Part shown: in pieces, positions 8,831-15,207 of the stretch
Numbering within the stretch: position 1 is the stretch's first letter
Layout: the number at the start of each line of letters is the position of its first letter
Assembly: GCF_001425405.1 (NCBI RefSeq)
Contig: NZ_LMQP01000001.1
Span: 866,690 to 901,026, forward strand
Direction of reading: 5' to 3'
Length of the DNA stretch: 34,337 nucleotides
DNA from: Sphingomonas sp. Leaf412
Lineage (GTDB): Bacteria > Pseudomonadota > Alphaproteobacteria > Sphingomonadales > Sphingomonadaceae
The notes under the pieces: generated by a model
The model's input: the letters and a program-made list of their open reading frames with translations, nothing else
Database searches by the model: none
What the model was told of the DNA's origin: nothing
Position numbers and translations under genes: made by a program

Positions 8831-9528
8831 TCGCGGCACCGACCATGACGGCGCGGGCCCCGGCGAATGCCGACGGCGACCACCCCGCCGGAGTCCGCAT
8901 GATCCGCGAGGTGCGGCGGCGCGACGCCGTCGTCATGAAGGACGGCGACCTGTTCGACCCGCCGGTCGCGGAGAATGCCGTCGTGGACTACGGCGGGGTG
9001 ACGCTGGAGATGCTGATGGTCGACGGCTCGTCGCTCAGCCTTTGCCGGATGGGGCCGGGTGACGTCCTGCTGGACCTGGAGACGTTCTGCACCCCCGTCT
9101 TTTCCCTGTGCTATCGCGCCGACCGGCCGACGCGCATCTCGTGGACGCGCCGGCCCGCGTTCGGCGCGCGCGATGCGTACGACGGGATGCAGGAACTGCT
9201 GGTGGCGTGCATGCGCCGGGTCCACGAACTGGCCTGCCTCCAAACCGCGCATCGCTTGTATTGCGAGCTCCTGCGCTTCGCGGCGGAGGCGCCGGACGGC
9301 GTCAGCCTGGTCCTGCCCAGTCAGGGGCAGCTCGCGCTGCGATTGTGCACGACGCGGGAGACGATCTCGCGCGAATTGTCGTTCCTCCGGCGTGAAGGCG
9401 TCCTGTCCGCGGGACGGGAGCCGCGCCTGCTGAACCGCGGCTTCCTCGTCTCGACATTGTCGCGCGCGCTCGGCGTGATAGAGGAAGCCGACCTGCTTCG
9501 CAGTCTGGGTATCCGGCACGCACGATAA
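8827..9528 (+). CDS. Crp/Fnr-family transcriptional regulator
   Basis: A 233-residue DNA-binding regulator. Residues about 35-125 form a diverged cyclic-nucleotide-type effector domain. A dimerisation helix follows (about 115-155), then a winged HTH at about 160-205 (PSQGQLALRLCTTRETISRE). The recognition helix contains R177-E178-T179-x-x-R182, the arrangement that reads GTGA half-sites in E. coli CRP. No FNR-style N-terminal cysteine cluster is visible, so oxygen sensing through a 4Fe-4S centre is unlikely; the effector is unknown. The start at 8827 overlaps the stop of a leader ORF. An alternative start at 8899 has its own GGAG five bases upstream and would remove 24 poorly conserved-looking residues. 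Two GTGA-N6-TCAC sites upstream suggest autoregulation or control of the divergent autotransporter. Confidence 0.88.
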   Translation: MIAAPTMTARAPANADGDHPAGVRMIREVRRRDAVVMKDGDLFDPPVAENAVVDYGGVTLEMLMVDGSSLSLCRMGPGDVLLDLETFCTPVFSLCYRADRPTRISWTRRPAFGARDAYDGMQELLVACMRRVHELACLQTAHRLYCELLRFAAEAPDGVSLVLPSQGQLALRLCTTRETISRELSFLRREGVLSAGREPRLLNRGFLVSTLSRALGVIEEADLLRSLGIRHAR

Positions 9529-9638
9529 CCATCCCCCTTCGCTTGACTTCCGTCGCTGTTCCAAAAACATACGGCAAGATCGATCCGTGGCGCATGACGA
9601 AAAGCGCCATGCTGCGGGCGATCGGGGGGAAGAACGGG

Positions 9639-10736
9639 ATGACGAGCGACGACCTGGTCGACAATCTTTACGAGGCGGCGGCGCGTCCATCCTTGTGGCC
9701 GACCGTCCTTCAGGACCTGGCGACCACGTTCGGGGCCCGGGGTGCATTGATATTCGCGTCGGAACAGGATCGCGCGCCGCGCCGGATGGTATCGCCGGGC
9801 ATCGTCGACTTCATCGAAACCTACGAAGCGCAGGGGTGGTTCGAGAACAACGTGCGCGCCGCGCCGATCGTCCAGCCGGCCGATCCCTGGTTCAAGACCG
9901 ATACGGATGCGGTCTCGATCGAACGGATGCGCGACATGCCCGTCTATCGCGACCTGTTGATCCCGGCCGGATACGACGCCGGCGCCGGGACGATCTTCCA
10001 GGGCAGCGACAACGACATGCTCGTCGTCACGCTCGAAGGGTTCGGATCGCACGACGCCGCGCGCCGGGCGCTGGTCGGCCTCGACCGGCTGCGTCCCCAT
10101 ATCGGCCGCGCGGTAAGCCTGACGGCGCGGATCGCGGCGGTGCGCGACGATGCGATCCTGCGCGGGATGGAGGCGCTCGGCGCCGCGGCGGCGATCGTGG
10201 CCAGCGACGGCTCGCTGCGCGCCTCGACCGCGTCGTTCGACGATCACCTGGGGCATCTGATGATCGAGCATCGGTCGCGGCTCCGCTTCACCGACCTGCG
10301 GCTGGACCGCGCGTTCGGGGAGGCGTTGGCGGAGCGTACCGCGCCCGGGCAGGTCGCGCGGTCCATCGCGGTGGCGCCGACGGCCTCGTCGCCCGCGTGC
10401 GTGCTCCATTTCCTGCCGCTGCGCCGGTCGGCGCGCGACCTGTTCGAGGCCGACGGGATGCTGCTGCTGGTGGCAGGGGCGAACAACCGGTCGCTGGCGA
10501 ACGCCGACATCCTGCGGCTACTGTTCGACCTGACCCCGGCGGAATCGCGGCTCGCCCGACACCTGCTGGAGGGTAAGTCGCTTCAGGAGGCGGCGACCAG
10601 CGAGCGGATCAAATATGCGACCGCGCGCGTGCACCTGCGGTCGATCTTCAGCAAGACGGGCACCCACCGGCAGGGGGAGTTGATCCTGCTGTTGTCCGAA
10701 CATCGCGACGCGGGCGACATCGCCTTACCGTTGTGA
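9639..10736 (+). CDS. LuxR-family helix-turn-helix regulator with unknown sensor domain
   Basis: A 365-residue regulator. The C-terminus (about 300-355) is a LuxR/GerE-type HTH: LTPAESRLARHLLEGKSLQE, then ATARVHLRSIFSKTGTHRQ. The N-terminus begins DDLVDNLYEAAARPSLWPTV, a start seen in many proteobacterial LuxR proteins with a PAS/GAF-like sensor region; no ligand-binding residues can be named. The start at 9639 is preferred because GGGGGGAAG lies 6-10 bases upstream. The frame stays open to a TTG at 9543, but that TTG is part of CTTGACT, which looks more like a -35 box (a weak CATACG -10 follows at 9568). It lies 110 bases after the Crp/Fnr gene and converges with the Gfo/Idh/MocA gene. Its targets are unknown; the sulfur-type locus next to it is one candidate. 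Confidence 0.87.
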   Translation: MTSDDLVDNLYEAAARPSLWPTVLQDLATTFGARGALIFASEQDRAPRRMVSPGIVDFIETYEAQGWFENNVRAAPIVQPADPWFKTDTDAVSIERMRDMPVYRDLLIPAGYDAGAGTIFQGSDNDMLVVTLEGFGSHDAARRALVGLDRLRPHIGRAVSLTARIAAVRDDAILRGMEALGAAAAIVASDGSLRASTASFDDHLGHLMIEHRSRLRFTDLRLDRAFGEALAERTAPGQVARSIAVAPTASSPACVLHFLPLRRSARDLFEADGMLLLVAGANNRSLANADILRLLFDLTPAESRLARHLLEGKSLQEAATSERIKYATARVHLRSIFSKTGTHRQGELILLLSEHRDAGDIALPL

Positions 10737-10743
10737 CGGGCGC

Positions 10744-10770
10744 GGCCCGGCGTCCGCGTCCCGCCGGGTC
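10744..10770. terminator. Hairpin between convergent genes, probable bidirectional terminator
   Basis: GGCCCGGCG pairs with CGCCGGGTC (one G-U) around a 9-base loop, within the 48 bases separating the convergent LuxR and Gfo/Idh/MocA stops. There is no real U-tract, so this is a GC-rich hairpin of moderate credibility. Confidence 0.42.
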
Positions 10771-10784
10771 CCGTTCTTCCCGCG

Positions 10785-11864
10785 CTACAGCCCGAGTTCG
10801 CGCATCGCCACGACGCGATGCTCGCGCGCGCTGATCTCCGCCGCCACGCCGATCGCGACCGCACGCAGGCCGTCGGCGGCGGTGACCTGCACCGGCGCGG
10901 TGCCGCGGACCGCATCGGCGAAGGCGCGGTGCTGGTAATAGGTCGCGCCTTCGTGGCTGCCCGCGGCCAATGCCGTGGGATCGACCTCGATCCGCATCCG
11001 CTCCACGCGCTTCTCGCCGCGGAACCCGACGCGCGGGCTGTATACGATCTCGCCCGGCGGGATCAGCACGTCCAGCCGTGCGGCGTCGCCGGTCGCGGAC
11101 ATCTCCTCCTGATGCTCCGCCCCGTCGGCGAACATCGACAGGTCCAGCATCGCGCGTACCCCGTTGGCGAAGTCGACGGTGGTGAAGCTGTTGTCGATGA
11201 TGTCGGGCGTCGCCCCGTCGTACCGCTCGTCGCGGTGGTTCACGTCCATCGCGCCGGAGCAATGGACCCGTACCGGCTCGGACCCGACGATCACGCGCAT
11301 CAGGTCGAAGAAGTGGCAGCATTTCTCCACCATCGTCCCCCCGGTGTTGCGCGCGAAGCGGTTCCAGTCGCCCACCTTTTCGAGGAAGGGGAAGCGATGC
11401 TCGCGGATCGACAGCATCCGGAGGGTGCCCACGCGTCCGCCGTGCACCTGCGCGATGAAGGCGGCGGCCGCGGGCATGAAGCGATATTCCATCCCGGTCC
11501 AGAACGGCCGCGGATGGTCCGCCGCGCGCGCCGCGACCCAGCGCGCGTCCTCCATCGTGGTCGCCAGCGGCTTTTCGCACAGGATCGCGGCATCCATGCC
11601 GAACAGCGGCTCCAGCACCGATCGATGCGTGAAATTGGGGGAGGCGACGACCACCGCGTCCACCGCGGCGTCGCGCGCGAAGGCCGCGACGCTGTCGAAC
11701 GCCGCGATGTCCGGCCCCGCCACCGCGCGCGCCCGGTCGATCGACGCGGGCACCGGGTCCACCAGCGCGGTCACGCGCGCGCCGGGGACCAGCGCGATGT
11801 TGCGCAGGTGCTCCACGCCCATCATGCCCGTCCCGATCACGCCGTATCTGATCTCGTCTACCAT
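10785..11864 (-). CDS. Gfo/Idh/MocA-family NAD(P)-dependent oxidoreductase
   Basis: A 359-residue cytoplasmic dehydrogenase-fold protein. The Rossmann motif GVIGTGMMG is at residues 8-16. The family lysine is in CEKPLA (E97-K98-P99), and the second-domain motif GGTMVEKCCHFFD at 175-187 supplies the expected His184. ATG at 11864 is preferred over the GTG one codon earlier; GAGG lies about 8 bases upstream. Family members oxidise sugars or inositols, or act as NAD-dependent glycosidases by transient oxidation (families GH4/GH109-like and GH188). It is divergent from the aldo/keto reductase, with only 29 bases between the starts, so control is likely shared. Next to an SsuD-like monooxygenase, an NAD-dependent sulfoquinovosidase-type role is attractive but unproven; a plain sugar dehydrogenase is the main alternative. 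Confidence 0.9.
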   Translation of the reverse strand: MVDEIRYGVIGTGMMGVEHLRNIALVPGARVTALVDPVPASIDRARAVAGPDIAAFDSVAAFARDAAVDAVVVASPNFTHRSVLEPLFGMDAAILCEKPLATTMEDARWVAARAADHPRPFWTGMEYRFMPAAAAFIAQVHGGRVGTLRMLSIREHRFPFLEKVGDWNRFARNTGGTMVEKCCHFFDLMRVIVGSEPVRVHCSGAMDVNHRDERYDGATPDIIDNSFTTVDFANGVRAMLDLSMFADGAEHQEEMSATGDAARLDVLIPPGEIVYSPRVGFRGEKRVERMRIEVDPTALAAGSHEGATYYQHRAFADAVRGTAPVQVTAADGLRAVAIGVAAEISAREHRVVAMRELGL

Positions 11865-11893
11865 CACCGGCCTCGCTGTGTCATGCCGTCGTC

Positions 11894-12790
11894 ATGACGA
11901 CCCTACGCCTATCAAGCGAACCGCGCCCGCTCGGCAAGAGCGGCCTTTCCGTCTCGCCGCTCGCCTGGGGCATGTGGCGGCTATCGGGCGACGACGTCGC
12001 CGCCACCCGCGGGCTGATCGATGCCGCGCTGGGGGCGGGGATCACGCTGTTCGACACCGCCGACATCTACGGCTGCGACACGCCCGCGGGGTTCGGATCG
12101 GCGGAGGCGCTGTTCGGTCGCGCGCTGGCGGAGGACAGGGCGCTGCGCGACGCGATGACGATCGCGACGAAGGGCGGCATCCGGCCGGGCATCCCGTACA
12201 GTTCCGCCACCGCCTATCTGGAAGGGGCGCTCGACGATTCGCTCCGCCGCATGGGGATCGACACGGTCGACCTGTACCAGATCCACCGCCGCGACTTCCT
12301 GACCCATCCGCAGGAGGTCGCGCGCGCGCTCGACGCGATGGTTGCGGCGGGCAAGGTGCGCGCGGTCGGCGTGTCGAACCATTCGGTCGCGGAGTTCGAG
12401 GCGGTACAGGCATTCCTGGACCGGCCGATCGCCAGTACGCAGCCCGAATTCTCCCCGCTGCGCCCCGATCCGCTGTTCGACGGAACGCTCGACCATGCGA
12501 TGCGCCACGACGTCGCGGTGCTGGCCTGGTCGCCGCTGGGCGGCGGGCGGCTGGCGGGCGGCGACCATCCGGCGGCACGGCTGCTGGCGGAACATGGCGC
12601 GGCGTACGGCGTCGACGGTCCGACCGCGGCGCTGTCGTGGATCATGACGCATCCCGCGCGGATCATCCCGATCGTGGGGTCGCAGAACCCCGCCCGCCTC
12701 GCCGCCGCCGCGGGCGCGGTGACGGTCGAATGGACGCGCCCGCAATGGTATGCGGTGCTGGAGGTGGGGATGGGGGCGAAACTGCCGTGA
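11894..12790 (+). CDS. Aldo/keto reductase
   Basis: A 298-residue NADPH-dependent (beta/alpha)8 oxidoreductase. The catalytic tetrad is intact: Asp54 and Tyr59 in FDTADIYG, Lys93 in ATKGG, His131 in YQIHRRD. The region RAVGVSNHS (about 155-163) and the C-terminal cofactor-binding segment IIPIVGSQNPARL are also present. The sequence is nearest in style to the YdhF group, judging by the LAWSPLGGGRLAGG segment. The stop overlaps the start of the monooxygenase (GTGA), so the two are almost certainly made together. In known oxygenolytic sulfoquinovose breakdown an AKR reduces the 6-oxo-glucose released by the monooxygenase; that role is proposed here by context. The substrate cannot be read from sequence alone. 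Confidence 0.92.
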   Translation: MTTLRLSSEPRPLGKSGLSVSPLAWGMWRLSGDDVAATRGLIDAALGAGITLFDTADIYGCDTPAGFGSAEALFGRALAEDRALRDAMTIATKGGIRPGIPYSSATAYLEGALDDSLRRMGIDTVDLYQIHRRDFLTHPQEVARALDAMVAAGKVRAVGVSNHSVAEFEAVQAFLDRPIASTQPEFSPLRPDPLFDGTLDHAMRHDVAVLAWSPLGGGRLAGGDHPAARLLAEHGAAYGVDGPTAALSWIMTHPARIIPIVGSQNPARLAAAAGAVTVEWTRPQWYAVLEVGMGAKLP

Positions 12791-13848
12791 CGGGGGGATG
12801 CGAGGTCAGCTGGTTCTCGGCGCTGTGCGACGACGACTATGAATTCCTGGGCGTGCCGGACGCGGCGCTGCGGTCGAGCTGGGAGCATTGCCGCGACATC
12901 GTGATGCAGGCCGAAAGCGGCGGGTTCGACAATTGCCTGCTGCCGTCGGGCTATGCGCTGGGGATCGACACCACCGCCTTCGCCGCGGGGATCGCGCCGC
13001 TGCTGCGCCGGATGCGCCTGCTGATGGCGGTCCGGATCGGCGAGAGCTGGCCGGCGCAGCTGGCGCGGCAGATCGCGACGATCGACCGGATGCTGGGGGG
13101 GCGGCTGACCGTCAACATCATCTCCAGCGACCTGCCGGGCGAGACGCTGGCCAGCGACCCGCGCTACGAACGCACGCGCGAGGCGATGCATATCCTGCGC
13201 ACGCTGCTGGACGGAAAGCCGCTCGACCATGACGGCATTTTCTATCGCATGAGGGTCGATCCGCCGCGCATCACGACGGTGTCGGGCGGCTGTCCCCAAT
13301 TGTACTTCGGCGGCCTGTCGGAGGCGGCGCGGGAGGCGGCGGCGGAGGGATGCGACGTCTACCTGATGTGGCCCGACACGATGGACGCGGTCCGCGCGAC
13401 CATCGCGGACCTGCGCGCCCGCGCGTCGCGCCACGGCCGCACGCTGCGTTTCGGATATCGTGTCCACGTCGTCGTGCGCGAGACCGAGGCGGAGGCGCGC
13501 GCGGCGGCGGACCGGCTGCTGTCGAAACTGGACGATGCCGAGGGTGCTGCGATCCGCGCGCGGTCGCTCGACGCGCAGTCCGCGGGCGTGCGGCGGCAGG
13601 CGGAACTGCGCGAGACCGCGGGCGACGCGGGCTATGTCGAGGACAATCTGTGGACCGGGATCGGCCGCGCACGATCGGGCTGCGGCGCGGCGATCGTCGG
13701 CGATCCGGATCAGGTGCTGGCCAAGTTGCAGGCCTATCGCGCGGAGGGGATCGAGGCGTTCATCCTGTCGGGCTATCCCCACGCGGCGGAAGCCGACCTG
13801 TTCGCGCGCCACGTCCTGCCGCGGCTGGACCACGGGCCGCTGGCATGA
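12787..13848 (+). CDS. SsuD-like FMNH2-dependent sulfonate monooxygenase (bacterial luciferase-like)
   Basis: A 353-residue TIM-barrel flavin-dependent monooxygenase that would cleave a C-S bond, giving an aldehyde and sulfite. It is collinear with E. coli SsuD in the second half: RVHVVVRETEAEA, NLWTGIG and FILSGYPHAAEADLF. The residues matching SsuD Arg226, His228, Arg297 and Tyr331 are Arg225, His227, Arg296 and Tyr330. The position of SsuD Cys54 is Leu here, and the roughly 25-residue SsuD C-terminal tail is absent. The GTG start overlaps the AKR stop. No flavin reductase (SsuE type) is in the window, so FMNH2 must come from elsewhere. Sulfonate chemistry is well supported by family; sulfoquinovose or another sulfo-sugar as substrate is inferred from the neighbours. 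Confidence 0.9.
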   Translation: MTGGCEVSWFSALCDDDYEFLGVPDAALRSSWEHCRDIVMQAESGGFDNCLLPSGYALGIDTTAFAAGIAPLLRRMRLLMAVRIGESWPAQLARQIATIDRMLGGRLTVNIISSDLPGETLASDPRYERTREAMHILRTLLDGKPLDHDGIFYRMRVDPPRITTVSGGCPQLYFGGLSEAAREAAAEGCDVYLMWPDTMDAVRATIADLRARASRHGRTLRFGYRVHVVVRETEAEARAAADRLLSKLDDAEGAAIRARSLDAQSAGVRRQAELRETAGDAGYVEDNLWTGIGRARSGCGAAIVGDPDQVLAKLQAYRAEGIEAFILSGYPHAAEADLFARHVLPRLDHGPLA

Positions 13849-13877
13849 CGTCCGGGCGGGAGCGCGTGCGGGCGTGA
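13845..13877 (+). CDS. Possible 10-residue coupling ORF (MTSGRERVRA)
   Basis: ATG at 13845 overlaps the monooxygenase stop as ATGA. Ten codons later its TGA (13875-13877) overlaps the GTG start of the MFS gene as GTGA. This would let a ribosome step from the monooxygenase to the transporter by two re-initiations. It has no strong ribosome binding site and may be chance. Confidence 0.25.
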   Translation: MTSGRERVRA

Positions 13878-15124
13878 AGACCTTGGCCGACCTCGGCAAC
13901 GCCCGGCGCGGCCTGCTGTTCGCGCTGGTCATCACCGCGGGCGTCCTGAACCTGGTCGACCGGCAGATCATCGCGGTCCTGAAACCGACGATCGCGGCCG
14001 ACCTGAACTGGACCGACGACGATTACGGCACGCTGGCCGCCTGGTTCCAGGCGGGTGCGGCGGCGGGATTCCTGGTCAGCGGATGGATCGCCGACAAGCT
14101 GGGCGTGAAATGGGCGAACCCGGTCGGCGTCGCGGCGTGGAGCGTCGCGGCCTTGCTGCACGGCTGGGCGATCACGATGGCGCAGTTCGTGATGGTGCGC
14201 GTCACGCTGGGCGCGACGGAGGCGATGGGGACGCCGACGGGCGCGAAGACGATCGCGGTCGTCCTGCCGCATCGCTGGCGCTCCACCGGTTTCGGGGTCA
14301 GCAACGCGGCCAGCAGCCTGGGCGCGATCCTCGCCCCGCTGGCGATTCCCGCGGCGGCGCTGGCCTTCGGCTGGCGCGGCACCTTCGTCGCGGCGGGGGT
14401 CGTGGGGCTGGGCTGGGCGCTCGTCTGGCTGCTGGCGACGCGCGGGCTGTCGTTCGGCGCGCCGCGCGACGCGCAGGCGCGGGGCATGGCGCGGGCGGCG
14501 GGCGATCGCGCCGATTACGGCCCGATCCTGAAGGACCGCCGTACCTGGGCGGTGGCGGTGGCGAAGGTGCTGTCCGACGCGACCTGGTGGCTGCTGTTGT
14601 TCTGGCTCCCCGATTTCTTCCATCGCCAGTTCGGCCTGACCGGTGTCGCGCTGGGCGTACCGCTGGCGATCGCCTACGGCGGGGCGGCGGCGGGGTCGCT
14701 GCTGGGCGGGGGCGTGTCGACGCGTCTGCTGGCGCTGGGCTGGTCGGTGGATGCGACGCGCAAGACGGTGATGCTGGCCGCCGCGCTGTGCGTGGTCCCG
14801 ATCCCGGTCGCGCTGCTGGCGAGGGACTATACGCTGGCGGTGGGCTTGATGGCGCTGGCGCTGGCGGGGCACCAGGCGTTCTCGACCAACCTGTTCGCGC
14901 TGATCGCGGACGTGGTGCCGCAGGAGAAGGTGGGGCGCGTCACCGCGTTCGGATCGTTCAGCGGCAATGTCGGCGGGATCGTCATCGCGAAGGTCGCGGG
15001 CCTGCTGCTGACCGCGGGGCTGGGCTATCTGCCGCTGCTGCTGTTCGCCAGCGTCGCCTACCTGGCCGCGCTGGGCTGGATCCAGCTGCTGCTGCCGCGG
15101 CTCGACCGGCTGGTGCAAACCTGA
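13874..15124 (+). CDS. MFS transporter, anion:cation symporter (hexuronate-like) type
   Basis: A 416-residue inner-membrane carrier with about 12 hydrophobic segments. The N-terminal motif NLVDRQIIAVLKPTIAADL, followed by a loop ending GWIADKLG, is typical of the ACS family (ExuT/GudP/DgoT relatives), which import organic acids and acidic sugars with protons. A long cytoplasmic loop lies near residues 205-230, between the two six-helix halves. GTG at 13874 is chosen; GGGAG lies 12 bases upstream and the reading frame has no better start. It follows the monooxygenase by 25 bases and precedes the TBDR. An acidic sugar or sulfonate is a sensible cargo, consistent with uptake of a sulfo-sugar after outer-membrane passage. 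Specificity is inferred from family and context. Confidence 0.9.
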   Translation: MKTLADLGNARRGLLFALVITAGVLNLVDRQIIAVLKPTIAADLNWTDDDYGTLAAWFQAGAAAGFLVSGWIADKLGVKWANPVGVAAWSVAALLHGWAITMAQFVMVRVTLGATEAMGTPTGAKTIAVVLPHRWRSTGFGVSNAASSLGAILAPLAIPAAALAFGWRGTFVAAGVVGLGWALVWLLATRGLSFGAPRDAQARGMARAAGDRADYGPILKDRRTWAVAVAKVLSDATWWLLLFWLPDFFHRQFGLTGVALGVPLAIAYGGAAAGSLLGGGVSTRLLALGWSVDATRKTVMLAAALCVVPIPVALLARDYTLAVGLMALALAGHQAFSTNLFALIADVVPQEKVGRVTAFGSFSGNVGGIVIAKVAGLLLTAGLGYLPLLLFASVAYLAALGWIQLLLPRLDRLVQT

Positions 15125-15133
15125 GGTTGATCG

Positions 15134-15146
15134 ACGTACCGTACGT
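15134..15146. promoter_or_regulatory. Palindrome ACGTAC-C-GTACGT before the TBDR-sulfatase pair
   Basis: A perfect 6-bp inverted repeat around one central base, 62 bases before the TBDR start and 10 after the MFS stop. The flank is AT-rich (TTCTTTATTTC), with a poor TAGGAT/GATATA -10 candidate downstream. It may be an operator giving the TBDR and sulfatase their own control. Function is inferred only. Confidence 0.35.
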
Positions 15147-15207
15147 TCTTTATTTCCGACCGGCGCAGTAGGATATAGCCCGGCGGACGTTCGAAGAGGG
15201 GACCGAC

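Noticed and set aside
9543..9638. N-terminal extension of the LuxR-type protein to a TTG at 9543
   Set aside because: The TTG lies within a -35-like CTTGACT, has no ribosome site, and the extension has no family resemblance. ATG at 9639 has GGGGGGAAG at proper distance.
11164..12786. Upstream extension of the monooxygenase frame
   Set aside because: It runs out of frame through the Gfo/Idh/MocA and AKR genes. The family similarity begins right after the GTG at 12787.
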